Source: Henricia sp. BOLD:AAB3569 (Eukaryota; Echinodermata; Asteroidea; Spinulosida; Echinasteridae). From it: a stretch of DNA of 64,000 nt. A model generated the notes under the pieces. That model was not told the origin of the DNA. It saw nothing but the letters and a program-made list of their open reading frames with translations, and did no database searches. Shown here in pieces: positions 11,639 through 26,600 of this stretch. The position numbers and the translations under genes are program-made. How positions within the stretch are numbered: the first letter of the stretch is position 1; each line of letters begins with the position of its first letter. The stretch lies in contig JBBELK010000164.1 of NCBI GenBank assembly GCA_037783545.1, positions 2,108,001 to 2,172,000 of the forward strand. The letters are read 5' to 3'.

Positions 11639-14600
11639 GTGAGATTTTGTTCTTAAAGACTTTAAATTACCAATTCGATTGCATCAGATAAGGGATAATT
11701 TCTCTAGCTATAGTGTGCCCAACACTGGAATTAATTAATGTTTCGGTGCAGGCAAATTCACATATAGATTTTTTTGACTGATAAATTTCATTAATATTTT
11801 TTTGTTATAATTATGTTTTCCTAAAAAATGTATTTTGAGTATTCATGGGCGTAATTGTCTGCGATTTGTGTATTTTTGTGTGTGTTTTTTTTATAATTTA
11901 ACTGATATTAAAATGAAGACTGTGAGAAAAAATTTGCAAATTGTGCAAAGTGTTTAAAGAATCAGAGGTAGGCCTACAGTTGTAGTCAGAAGTTTACATA
12001 CAACTGTGTTAAAACTGGTGTGGTTAAACTTGCGTTGTCACAATTTTTGTAACAGTCTTTACTATTAAAAGTCGTGATTTTGTGGAATTCTTCACGTGTT
12101 TGCAGTACTTAAAACATACCTTGCACACCTTGCAATGGTTCAGGTAGTCCTGTTTACCATTTTGGGTGATGATGGTAGTGGTGTACACGTATGTAAACTT
12201 CTGACTTCAACTGTATGCTTGTGCTAAACTAAAAGGCACTTTATCTTAATTGTCTTTTATTGGAAGCACATCTATTGGGCATTTCACACAATTGGTTTTC
12301 TAGTCTTTCAGGCACAACTTCCATCTGTACATGTATGTATTACGTACGTTGTGTTCAAATGCTGCTATGATAAACTTCATTGTTTTTGCTGTGTACAGGC
12401 TTGATCATAGGGTTCCTGGGAATTTGTACAAGTAATATGAGCTTTATTTTAGATTGCTGTTATAATAATGATTTGAATCTTTCTATTATCACAGCTCCAC
12501 CTGTTTTGTCCGAACCATCGGTTCCCGGTCAATGCATTGCTGCAGGACAGACAACTTTGCAGGTTGTCTGGACCCAAGTAACTGCAACAAATTCTGACAG
12601 CCAGCCTATCATTTGCACCGACTCTGGTGGGCGTTTTGTCTCTCTTGTGGGAGGCAGTTTTGAGGCAGGAGCACAAACAGTGACTTGTATGGTTACTAAT
12701 TCTGCAGGCGTTACTGGAACAGGGAGCTTCACGTTCACTCTCACAGGTAGAATTGACTTTTGGGGCATTTGTCCTTATTCAAGAATAGAGATTACTATGT
12801 ATTGAGCTCGTGCCAATGACGTCGTTGTGGGAGTAAAACAATGCCGCGTCGTTGTGGAAGCAATGTGCGTGCGCGTTGTGTGTGTCCATAGCACGCGTAA
12901 CGCGCTATGATGAGGCTCCCATTGGTGAACTAAACTGCGTTGCGCCCACCAGAGAGACACACAACGCGCACGCACATTGCTTCCACAATGACTCAGCATT
13001 ATTTGACTCCCAAAATGGCATTTTCGCACGTGTTCGAAAGGGGTCAATATATTGTTTAGTTAGAGGCGTATATTGAAATTAGCGGCATGTATTAAGTAGA
13101 TTGGCATATGAATTATTTTGAAAGTAGTATTTTAAAGATAATATATACTCAGTCAGTTTCTCGGAGTCAGTTGTACGGAGATGATTTACCACAACTATAG
13201 GCATTTCATCTACGAGGTATTTCATTTAGTGAAGTATCATGTCCTAGTGGTTTGGGTATTGACTGATCGCAAACCTCAGTTCGAAACTCTGTAAATGCTG
13301 TAGATTTACACCACTTGAGGTACTTGCATGTACTTTTCAGGAAGGCGCTAAGGCTATGTTTTGGAGCGATTATGGGAATAAAACCATTATAAATAAAAAG
13401 AAAGACACCAACAAACTCATCCGAAGAAATTTCAGCCCCATCAAATGTATCACGTTTTCCAAAAACATGAAAATTCTTATGCGTTTTGCCGGTCTTGGTG
13501 GGGTGTATCAAAACAACTTATTCTCAATTCGTCTCTTCGTTCACTCTGTGGCTCACGTCAGCACTCTGTGGCCACGTGCGCGCGACCCATAGAAAAAAAT
13601 GCATCGCACGCGTGTTAGAATAGTTTTGGCCCAAGACTACTCTAGTCGATTTTGGTTTGTGTACGCGTTGGCCATTCCCAGTAGTGCGCCCTCTTGTGGC
13701 ACTAACTGACCAGCCCTACTCTAGTCGCGCAAAGGGCTGGTCTGTTAGTGCTGCAAGAGGGCGCACTACTGGGAATGGCCAACGCGTACACAAACCAATA
13801 TCGACTAGAGTAGTCTTGGGCCAAGACTAGTGTTAGAACAGCACACACGCAGTACACAGCGCCCATTTCAGACCGCCCAGATGCGAACCAACCATGGAAG
13901 AAGAAACCATGGAGGAAGAAACATGAAGAAACTAAGTAAATCGTTTGCAAACGATGTAAATAATTTAATCTTTATGGATTATTTGCTGGTAAAATTATAT
14001 CATCTCGGGCGAAAACATTTCATTGGATAGTTGCTACCAATTCAATCTTTACTTTGAGGAAGGTTGTCCCTGTCAACTTTTGGGATCATTGCAGTATTAA
14101 TATTATAATAATGTTATTTCGTTTTCAGCCACGCCAACCCTCAGCCTACCATTAAGTCCAGGAAATCAATGCATTGCAACTGGTGGCTTAATGGTCCTTG
14201 TTACGTGGACTCAAGTTACAGCAACCAACAGCGACGGTCAAACTGTGACTTGCACGGACTCCTTTGACGCAGCGAATGTGCCCCTTACTGGACGAAACTT
14301 TGCAGCTGGGCTCCACACGGTGACCTGCAGTGTGACCAACAATGGTGGCTGCCTAGGGAGCGGATCGTTCACTTTCAGTGTGGCAGGTAGGTTGCCAAAA
14401 TAGTTTGTTTTAAATCCAGAAAGAAATAAAAGTTCATACTACAATTACGTAAAGCTATGTAGGCCTATGAAGTTTCTGCATGAATTTTCTGTATTCTGAG
14501 AAAAACATCTTTTAATCTGCGTTTCCACTTTCCCCATTTCGGGGTCTAAAATTCCTATTCCTTCAAAATATTAAAATAATACATTTTCTAATAAATGCTA

Positions 14601-17600
14601 TATTTTAATGTAATGTTTCTGTATATTTTAGTAAAGTTGTATCCACCACTTGTCATTAGAGGTCTTTTTAAAGGTAGAATACATGATTGGTATCTCGAGG
14701 AATCAGAAAAGTTCGCAGATTTACACATAATTAACTTACACGATATTAAACATGATGACTGCAGAAAACTTCCCCTAAAATGGTTTTGCCTGATATGCTA
14801 TAATATTTGAGAAATGAGCAAAACAATTATTTTTCGTCTCGCGAGACGTAAATTCATTTCGCCCCAAAACCACCTGGACCACTTCGCCTTGAAGCACGTA
14901 CTTCACTCAAAGGCCATTTCGCCCCAAAACTACTTCGTCCAGACACTACCTCGCCCAAATGCCACTTCGCCCCAAAACAACGTGCACAGGCCGTGGTTCA
15001 AGGTGAAGTGGTTCAGGGCGAAGTGAATTTGGGGCGAAGTGACTGTAAACCATTTTTTAACTGTTTTCTAAAAAGTTAGACAAAGTACACAGGACAGGGG
15101 TATGAAACTATTTGTAACAGTTTACCAATCATGTATACTATCTTTAAATCTAACCCAACTCCCTGATATTGCATGGAGTTTAAATTGTTCCCATTGTTTG
15201 GTGTCCTAATCATGTCTTATTTTCTTCCATTTTAAAGCATCACCATCCCTCACCGTGCCCACTGTTTCCACTAAGTGTTTGCCCCAAGGACAGGACACCG
15301 TCATTGTAACATGGACTGCAGTTACAGGCACTAACACAGACAATGCAGCCATAATTTGCGAGGAAGGCGGAGTACAGGTTTCCGTCACTGGAGGCAACCG
15401 GTTCTCGGCGGGAACGCGCACAATTACCTGCTCTGTTACCAATGGTGGTGGTTGCTTGGCAACAGCCAGTTTCAGCTTCACAGTTGTTGGTAAGAAACAA
15501 TTGATAAAACGATATAATTGCGGTGATCATAACCCTCAGCAGAGGGATATAGTCCCCAATGTTAACCGCGAATCTGCCAGAACGTATGTTTTCAAGAACC
15601 CTAACCATTAGGTTTCTGACACAGGAAAATCCCTTACACTTCACGAAAGATCTTCTGAGGGTATTTTTGTTTCATGACAGATCCGAATCCAGATCCCGAA
15701 TTGTTTTACTGCACAGAAACAAACGAAACTGCTCTCAACTGGGATCTCAAGTCACGTGAATTTATTTACCAAATTTGTTGAATTTCTGTACCATATTTCA
15801 TCCATGACATTCATTGTAAATAAACAAGCAGTCTAAATTTGTTTATATCGTGTGTTGCCTCTGAAACTTGAAAAGACACGGTTTACTCGCACAAAAATCT
15901 ACGCAATGTTCCTGTTGCCATTTTGGATCAAGCGCTGAACCACCGTTGGAGAAGGATCCCAGAGATTACAGATTTCAGTTCATCACATATCTGCACAGAT
16001 CAGGATCTGGATTCATCCGAAACAAACACGCCCTTATAGTGCATTGTACTATCCGAAGGATGGAGCAATTGTGGTTAAGTGCCTTGCTCAAGGGCACAGG
16101 TACCATGAGTGGGGGTCAAACCCATATTAAGTTTTTACCTAATTTGGGAGTCAACAACCCAATCCACTCGGCAACGGTACCATGCTCTGCCTCTAAATGC
16201 ATGATAGTCAACTTTCTTTTCCCCATGAAAGTAAACAATTAATCTGTTTTTTTTACATGCACCCACAGCACCACCTTCGCTGATACTACCATCAGTTCCT
16301 AACCAGTGTTCCGACGCAGACCAACTCTCTGCTGTAGTGACGTGGGCAGCGGTCACGGCCACTAACTCGGATGGTCAAGCAATTACCTGCTCCGAAGGCA
16401 CAACATCGGTGCCTCCTACCGGCAATATTCGTTTTGACGTCGGGACACACACTGTGGACTGTTCAGTCACGAGTACAAGCGGCTGTCAAGCGACGGCTAG
16501 CTTCTCTTTTGAAGTCATAGGTAGGAGATATTCTCCAAAAACAATTCCACATCTTTGCAACTGTCAATTATTTAGCCACCCTAAAGCAGCGAAATTACAC
16601 ACCAATTTATTGTCTAGGCTTGTGACTTTATTGGTCTATTGAGCTACAATGTACTAGTTGATACCAATTGAACCCAACAGGTACCAGCTGGAAACCAGTT
16701 GGTTCCAGTTCAAACCAGTTGAAACCAGTTGAATAAACTGGTTTCAACTGGAATTTCCCCGTGAATTTCACTAAAGTTAAAGCTTTGTTTATGCAAATTA
16801 AAGGTTATTTTTATGTACTGCAGGGGTCCATTATGATCATGAAGCATTTTTCTTGTTTTTTGTTTTTGACAGAGTGCAATTTCCTGCAATTTGGGACTGC
16901 AGTTGGAGACTCAACATTGTCAAGTGAACCACAGACTGTAAGCTTTTGCTCCTTATTTCTTTTTCATGCATTGCCCTCGTAATGCATGTAATTTCAAGCC
17001 ATATATATGTAACCGAGTCGGTGTACAATAAAATGATTTAAGCAATACATTTATTTACATCGATACTTAATTACATCGACAGCTTAATTTCATTATCAAT
17101 TTTTTTAGCTCAATATGCTCAGGTACTTACACAAACGCAGAAAGTTAAAAAGGATTGTAAAACGGCACTATCAAACGATACCGTAGCTTATAAGTGTTAA
17201 AGGACAGTCAACAACTAGCAGAAACTTGGCAGCACTACGGCTCAAGCACAGCCCGAAAGGCAGTGTCAAGGGCAGACAGCACAGAAAGAACTCACTAGAC
17301 CAGCAAGTAGCACTCCCTTATATCTGGGCCCAATTTCATAGAGCTGCTTAAGCATGAAAAATTGCTTAAGCATGAAAAACGTTGCTTGATAAAGTGAGGT
17401 TACCAGCAAAATTTTCATGTGATTGTCATGGTAATGAAACAGTCCTGTAACACTAGTCATAACACAATTGCTATCGCATGAAATTTTTGCTGGTAACCTC
17501 ACTTTATCAAGCAACGTTTTTCATGCTTAAGCAATTTTTCATGCTTAAGCAGCTCTATGAAATTGGCCCCAGGTGTACAGTCATGGTGGATAATAAATAA

Positions 17601-20600
17601 CAATTAAAACATATTGTATCAGGAGGACATACCAAATATACAAATAAATTCCACAAGATGGTCACCACCCTCCAGCAATCAGGGTAGTGGCACAAATACC
17701 ATTGAATGATCGGTATGTGCATTTTTAAAAGATAAAACCTGATGGCTACAATGGGGCTGAACTGTGACCGACCATGCATGAATGTAGGTCCGGTCACATA
17801 TAGCCAGTGAAGTTGGACACAGCCACTTTCTGATGACTGACAGTTGTTTACATTCATGTCTTTCCAGATTCGGCAGGCAGAGAAAGATATAATCTCGCGA
17901 ACCTTCAGCCCGCCAAATTATTTTCCCTACTGCAACAGCATCTACGAGAAGATATATGTGAGTATGACTATTTCTAAACTAAATGAGAAAATGTGTTTAA
18001 TTTAAGTTGTAGTTGCTGTACATACTACGAGTCATATTTAGTTTCATAATGTTTGTTTGTGGTTTGTTTGTTTGTTTGTTTTTTATTTTTTAAATTTGTT
18101 GTTACTTGATTCACACCATCTTAAATTAGGAGATTTAGCGCATTGTTCAAAAATTATAGCCTGCTCACCGCAGGCTTAAATTTTAAGACTGGTCTAACTT
18201 TAAGACACTGATATTACAAGTGGGCTATAAATGTAGACTGGTCCTAGTGGACGCCGTGTTAGCCGGCTAAGCCTGTAGACCAGTCTTAGACCATATATTG
18301 CAAAATACCGCGCCTACATGAAGGTTGAAAAAATAAAATTCCCTGTGCTATTTTTTTGCTGGTGATATTTTGGAGAATTATATGCAACCTTCTGCAAGTG
18401 TTTCCTATTCCTTTAAGAAGATACCAAAGAAATTGGTACTTGAGATAAACCTTATATAAATTGTACACTCATGTTTGTTTCCACAGTTCACCGACAACGG
18501 TGTGATAGAGCTTTCCAACCGTCAAGTCTTGAACAAAGAAGCCTTCCCCAGTTCACATTCAAATGTCTACTCTGGAAACTGGAGTTTGATCACTCCGTTT
18601 TGGTCAGACGTGAATGCCACCAAACTAGATGATGTTTTCTTCCAGGTAAGGGGCCGTCCATAAAGTACGTACGCATGAAATGCTGACTTTTTAGACCCTC
18701 CCTCCCCCCTGTACACATGGCATACGCAGTGGCTCCAACCACTTGCACGTACACACCGTGACACAGTACACAATGCCAGTATGCCCAGTTTTATTCACTT
18801 CAAATTCCAATTACAGGCTTCCGCGTATGGTGTCATGTCAACCTAAAGCGAACAGCGTTCCGGTGAATTTCTAGTAAATGAATGATTCTCCTATTTTAGT
18901 TTTAGAATGTATGAAGGTACTTGAGAACTTTATTTTCTTTTAGTGCAACAAATTGTTTATTAATTGCACCAAGAGAGAACGGAAAGTAAAGTGCACCATG
19001 TTAGGGGCCGCGCCACGTTGGGGGACAACAATAATATATGGCTTTAATATTTTTCACATAACTCCATCTCGTGATATTTTGCAGGTTTATGAGAGCACAC
19101 CAGCAAACCAGGCCGTACTTGCCACCATCAGCAACATTGTAGATCCACAGTTTGGCAGTTTCACACCCGAATGGGCACTCATCATAACGTGGAGTCAAGT
19201 CCTAGCTATTTCACCATTAGCGGTAAGAAATGGACGGATTGCTAATATAGACCTTATGCGTAGCGGCCATGATAGAGGGCAGGTTTTCATATTTAAATGA
19301 TGTGACAATAGATCCACAATGTGCCTACTTGTGCATGACGCACAATGTGACTGCCCTCTATCATGGCCGCTACGCATAAGGTCTATAGCAAGATAATTGT
19401 AGTTTTTGCATTTTAAATTTAATCTTTGATTTTGTCACTGGTAGCACTTGAATGATGTGCCTGTATTAAGGAATTAAACTTTACAAGAAAAGAAAATTAA
19501 ACTGTCGCTCCTTCTTTCTTATCGCCCCAACAGATTATAGACAGTTATTGGTGGATAATTACATAAGTCTGTTAATTATTAACGGACGTTCTACAGTTTT
19601 CCCTTAATATACTTGTAGACAGGTATTTGTGGTTACTACGTGAACTTAATAAAACATAAACAAATCTTTTTATGTCTCTAAACATTTATAAATTTGGACC
19701 TGGGGTCGATTTCACTAACGCTTAGCGGTGATCGCTAATGCCCAAATCAATCGCTAAACTCGAAATCCATCGCAACTAGACGTACAATGGAATGAAAGTT
19801 AACGATCATTCTTACGATGACCGCAGATTTTTACGTTAGTGAAATCGGCCCCAGGGATCTTACTTTTATTTAATTTAACATCAGATTTATTTCCATTAAT
19901 ATACTATTTTTCCTTTTCCTTTTTTAAAACGTTTTTGCAGGATACCAACAGTTTCCAAGCTGTACTAGTGACAGATTACATTCACAGTTACGTCATTTTC
20001 AACTACCATCTCATTGATATGAACTGGAATCCCGACTTTTTGCTCAACAAAAATGTACTCCAAGGTTTCACGTGTGGAAGCAATGGTCCCAACGTTTACG
20101 TGGACATACCAGACAGCAAGCGTTTCAGTCCGGGCAGTGTCATAGGCAATTCCGGTCGACCGGGCCGCTGGGCATACCAACTGGACTCGCGATCACTGCC
20201 AGATAACTTTGTCAATCCACGCCTGGAATGCCGTAACTGGCAGAGTCGTCAATCGACCGACTTTTTCTCTTTTGCATCCTATAAGGCCACCTTAAATACG
20301 TGTCCTTGCAGTTTGCAAATGGCAGTTCTTGATTCACGATATGTCATGCCCATTTCCGACTATGTTTTGCCAACGCAGAACAACCAAGGCAACAGTAAGT
20401 ATGATTTTGAAAGGATTATTTGTAGTTGACCATAAACTAGTGTGACGTCGTTTGCTAGAGTGACCGGGTCTAAACATTTGCTGGTAATCTCAAACATTTA
20501 TTGGTAAAATGCAGGGGAAACAGTTGATTGGTTTTAGTGTAGATCCAGTACTCTAATAATACACAGATGGTGACATTTTCACTTTAGTAGTCAATTGCTT

Positions 20601-23600
20601 TAGACCTGATTTCCCCATATTAAGTGACAGTTATTCTTGGATGATCTTGATCAGGTTGTTTCTAATAAATACATTTCATCAGTTCATGGTAACATTTTAA
20701 GTTTCTATCTTTTTGTCCAAAGATGCTGCCTGTTACGTGCTACTGTGGCAATTTAGTGGAACACCAGGACCCCAGTGCTGTTATAACTTAATCTCCGGTG
20801 ATCTTCTGTACGGAGTGCGGAATGCCTTGATTGCTACGGTCATGGAGCGGTATCCCCTCAGCCCTTTTTTTTTCACTCCCGCCTTGAACCAACAAACTTA
20901 CGGTAAGGTTAAATTTGTGTGGATTAGCATAAAATGTGTAAAAATGTTGAGAATCGGAACAATCGGTACGGTCGACTTGACCTGACTTCCCGCGCGCGCC
21001 GCATGTGTTGTGTACATGAAAACGGGTGCATACTAGGTCAACTTGACCGTTGTACCAACTCGACCATTGCAAGTTTCACTACAGTCCGATTTTTTTACGT
21101 GGCAATGTTGGCAGGTATGGATTAGGCGCAGAAACAGAATTCAGAAAACAGAAAACATGTAAGTTAGAAACCTGTGTTTGCAATATTATTTACAGAAACT
21201 GTCTCGGGGAATTTGTTTGCCCCAAGACATCAAAGGATGAAAACAACTCAAGAAGAATGTTGGTAGAAATTAGTATTCCTCGTAAAGACGGAGCCTCATT
21301 GATGCGCGACAAACAGATTCGCAACAAATTCGTGCCACAAATTTCATCGCTCTCCATACCTTGCCCTGGCAGCTGCTCTTACGGTCCCAGAGAGTGTATA
21401 TAGGGCCATGGTGCAGGCTAATAGCCTCATCCATTCTGCAAATAGGGTGTGTATCTTTTTGAAATCAAATTTTTATCACAGAAAACACACCCTTTGTAAA
21501 TTCATGACATTGACTCGCAGCCATATTAACATTATATTACAGATATGGTCACATTTACTTCAAGAAGGTGTCGTATAGATGGTTGAATTGACCGTATATG
21601 GGAACTCTTTGGTTCAAACATACAACCATTTTCCGTCCTCCATGCAACAACACACAGGCTAATTTGATTAGCCCAGCAGTGCATAAACACACTGTGCCGA
21701 GCTCGCATAAATAATGAGTCTCCACCCTCTGGGATTGTAAGAGCTGCGCAGCTGCCCTACTCGGGCAAGGTATGGAGCATGGTAAAATTCGTGGCACGAA
21801 TTTGTTTGTGGTGTATTAACTAGCCTGTGTTTTTAAAACAGTCAAGATTGTAGAATGGAGAAAACATGCCCCAGGCACGGAGTCCCAAAGAGCTGCAGTA
21901 TGTGGGAATGATACATCTCAGCAAAGCTACAGAGTGACGTAATATAACGAGCAGAAAGCCTGGTCTCACACTCAAACACCCTGATAGGAGTTTCACTAGA
22001 GTCACTGATACCTCCATGATTTTAGAGCTAATGAAACAATTTCTAAAATTCTATTTTCTTCAAATTTACAGAGTACTAATTTTCAAGTCATCACTCAAAA
22101 AAATGAATGGTATTTTTGTTTGCCTTTGCTGTCATCAGACCAGTGCATGCCACTCAAGTCATGCATAATACCTTTTAGGTGCTGATACAGTTTTTGACTA
22201 GAGTACTACCCTGAACTGCGCCCCTCCATCCTACTGAAAAGAAACAAAAAGTTTGTCCCTCACAAGTCACACAAAGATTCTAGAAACAAAAAAGTTGTTT
22301 AAATCTAATTGACAAATTTCAAATTGACACTGGCAGCGTACGGTAATTAATGTTTCAGATATTGAGCCACTGTATTACGTCACGCGTCTTGTCATTTGCA
22401 AATGTTATCACAAAAGAAAGCACCGAGACTCATTTTTTATGACAATTTGAAATTTCTCAATCCAGAGTCCAATCTATCTCAATCAATTTCCAATGATTAT
22501 TGTTCAATCATCTCTTTTCCGAATCGTGGGTTTTTATCGGACAGGCTAGTGGCAATATCTGTGGAAAAGACGGAGACTGGCTATATATATCTACAGTTAG
22601 AAAGAGGTTGCAGCAAAGATCCAAACTCTTTGATGGCCGAGCGGTCTAGTGCGTCGAACTCAAGTTCCTGTGCCAGTACTAGAATGTGGGTTCGATTCTG
22701 GGCCGTGACGGGTTGTGTCACTTGTGCCTGCAGAATTATTTTAGCATGCCCGGAAAAACTCTAAACTAACTTTTTCTGTTTTGTGTTCTTGACATTTTTG
22801 TTTGTCCAAACAGATGAGGAGGTGCTTGCCCGATACTACTGCTGTGTCGAATCCAATCTGTGTGATCTCTACATCCAATTCAGACCACTCACGACTTGCG
22901 AGAATTACATTCCACCATTTATGTGTAAGTGACTGATTTGGGCACATTATGAGCGCGTAAACTTTCTTGCTGTATTTCATAACACCGACTAGGGCTAATT
23001 TAATAAACCCTTTCACGGTTATCGACGCCATGTTGTTCACGGGGCAGTTCGAACACGCGTTGCCGTGTGCGTGCGCGGATCGTAGCTAATGCATTCGTAC
23101 ACGATCCGCGCACACACACAGCAACGCATGTTCGAACTGCCCCGTGTTTACTTTTCAGATATCCTGACCAAACGTTTCATCGAATATCCGATAGAGCAAA
23201 TTTTAGAACTGATATTTTGAACTATGTCTGCTACATTTGAAACATGTATAACTTTGATTTCAGCTTAGCAAATATACCTTTCTTGTAAAACAAAAATCAT
23301 TTCTTTTGTATTTATTTTTATTGAGCAACTCATCGCGAGCCTTTTTAATATTGGAATAGTTAATCATTGTTATAATATTTGGGTATCAGTCAAATCTCTG
23401 AATATTTATCACTTTTAAAAAAATACCAAATAGGCCTACAGTAAATATTTTGCAGAATCTTAATAAATAGTATTTTTACGGTCTGCTTTTTTAGAATGAA
23501 AAGACACACCCCATGCACACATTAAAGTTTTACTGCGTCAAATTTTGTAAAGTACCATGCATGAAAATTGAACTTTTATTTTTTACAATTATATAACTTT

Positions 23601-26600
23601 AGGCTGGTCCTGGGGAGATCCGCACACCAGAACAATGGATGGACTGCAGTTCACTTTCAACGGTCTTGGCGAATACACGATTGCGCTCATCGAAGACGGT
23701 GCCGGACAGAGACAGTTTGAGTTGCAAGGTCGTACTAGTCGAGCTACCAATGCGCTTACTGGCCAACTTGCTGATGGCACGTACTACACTGCTTTTTCAG
23801 CACAGTTCGTTGGAGAAGCACGGGTTTGTTTATTTTTTCTCAACACTTTTTATCTAAGGGGCCGTCCAAAATTGTCAACATTTTTTACGTAGTATTTTTC
23901 AAGACCCCACTCCTTCCTGAAATGGAAGGAGTCAAAATTTAACAGTGCACGTAAAGTCATACACGGCCCACGTCCCTCCTCTCCTTTCCTATACGCTTTT
24001 TAGTTCTGTGAAAATGTTGAAAACTTTGGACGGCCCCTTAAGTGGATTCACTCTTAACATTTTTGGCAGGTGACATGTATAAATTTTGACATGTGTTGTC
24101 TCACTAATAATACGCAGCGTATTATTATTTATTCATCCATTAGACAAAAAAACGGTACATCTACAAAATATGAATTAATAATAATAATTAATAGCGTAGA
24201 TGAAATTTGGAATAAACTGACACACTGAAAACCACAAAATCAACTTGGGAAACAAGACAGTGTAATTCTGTGATTTTTACTGGGTTTGTTCCCAACCAAT
24301 ACACCGATCCAGTAAGCTGATAATTAACTTTTTATATTCTAGAAAAATAGCAATTTAACTCTTTAAAAAATTGTTGACGCTCATATCGGACAGTGCAACT
24401 TTAAACTAAAGTTTGTGATCTTTATACTTCTAAATCATTTTCAGGGGTGGAGAGGGGGGGGGGGTGGGTTCGTGGGGAGCGCACGCACCCCCTTTAAAAA
24501 AAACAAATTAAAACATTTAAAAAAATCCACTTTTTGTTCACACTTTTCCTGCTTAAAGTGGTTAAATATTGCCCCAGATTGCACCACAGAGCATCTAGAA
24601 GCCGTTAGGGCTTTGCGCTACGCGCTCGCTATTTCATTGTCATCAGCATTTCATGCTTAAAAATTTCACGCCCCCCCCCCCCCTTTTCAAAATCCTTATT
24701 ATTATGTCTTTTTATTTAAGGAAGCCATACAAACTTTTCAAAATTTATTCTCATTTTGTGTGTCACAGTTTGAGGTTAAAGCAACTACAGATGGTCTTGA
24801 TTTCATAGTCACCGTCAACGCAGTAGTAGTCACGCCAACAACAACAGGTAAAACATGTTTAAATTAAATTGAAATTCGATTTTGTTTTTATTTTCTTTGT
24901 GTGTGTTTGTTTGTTACAAAACATTTGATATATGGTGTCTAATCACCATTGAAATGAAACAACCAAACTTGGTATGAGAGAAAAATCGTAAGGGCCTAAT
25001 CTGGATTCGAACCCAAGACCCCTAGTGATTTACCGGGCAGATGCCCTTACGATTTTTCTTTCATCTCAAATTTGTTTGTTGTTTTTTATTTTACATTTTA
25101 TAAAAATCTGTTGTGATGTATTTAAAATTCCCCTTATTTTTTTCCACAGGAATGCTTTACGGCAATTTTAATATAAAAAGAGAAGAAAACTCACTTAAAC
25201 TGACTGCAATGTATTCCAACGATATTCAGTTAACATTCGCCATTAACAACAGCATGGCTGATGTTACCATGCAGTTGGGACAACAGTACATGGGCAGAAC
25301 AAAAGGCTTGTTGGGTGAGAGCTCCTAGACCAGTTTTAACTTCAACAACTTTCACTGTAGATTTAGATTTATTTAATTGCTTCAAACTTAGCAGCCCCAA
25401 AAAATTATTTATATATAAATGCACAAAATATATATTTGATAAATTTAACTCAGAAAATACAGTGAGGAAAGAACACTAATATTTATATAATACATTGACG
25501 AAATATTGGATGAAGGATGAACGACAGCAAATCATAATGGGAAAAAATATATGTATTTATAAATATATATAATAATAATATATAACTCTTATAAACCATC
25601 AACAGTTTCACCTTAAAAGTACACATGATATGCATCTTCCCATATGTTTAATCAACCATTAACTTGCCCATGAAACCCTTACTCATCAAATGGAAGATAG
25701 AAGCAGTTCCAACTGCAATTATTTCGCATGAGATTTCTTTTTATAAGAAAATGATAACTCAAGAAGAATAAATATGAATGTGTGTGCACACACATTTATT
25801 TACAAGGGCGCCCTCGTGTGAATAAAACTAGGCCCCTGACTTCCCTGATATTGTTCTGTGCATTATAGCCAAGGAACCAGCCTGAGTAGGAAAGTGATTT
25901 CGCACAATTTCTTAAAAGCATTGATATATAGTTTCTCATTGTTTTCTCAGACTGAGTGTAGCTGAGGTACTGAGCTGACTTGTACACGGATTGTTTATTA
26001 TTCAAAAATCAGGGATCAATTTCACAAAAGTTGCAACGGGTGCAATGCGTCCTAATTTCCATACCAACGTCCCAAGATAATAATTAAGAGTTACCCTTTC
26101 TAAGACGCGTCTTATCTTGCTTTGTGAAATCGGCCCCTGGTCATGTACATGTATTTAAATCAAGTAACAGGTCTCGCCAGTTAGTAAAAAATTGTCGACT
26201 AACCACTGAGACCTGGGATCGATTTCACAAACATTAAGATGAGTTCAGTGCATCCTAATTCCCATAGCAATGTCCCAAGATAAGAAGAGTGGCCCTTCCT
26301 AAGACGCGTCTTGGTGCTTTTAGAAATAGGCCCCTATTTAAGCTTCCATCATCCCCTCCCCATGTACAAACTTTAAAATCTTCCCTCGGATATTTGCGAT
26401 CATTTTCTCAGGGGTGTGGGATGGAGACCAAAGCAATGATCCCTTGCGACGTGATGGTGTCTTGCAAGCAGGTACAGGAACTAACGGAGAAATAACTGAA
26501 CGAGATTTCTTTACGTTTGGAGAGACATGTAAGTTAGAGCATCATCTGGCATAAAAGGCTCAGAATTTAAACGAGTGTGACCCCCTCATTTTTCCCATGG

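Noticed and set aside
107..11656. Long Gln/Leu/Pro-rich + strand frames across the repeat (frame starting at 107, 1655, 9272, 9755)
   Set aside because: They are the second frame of the 18-bp repeat. Frame 1 gives mucin-like Thr-rich protein and is the one that splices in phase to HYR1. A single T change at 9162 (ACAATAGCT) stops the second frame but is only Thr-to-Ile-type variation in frame 1.
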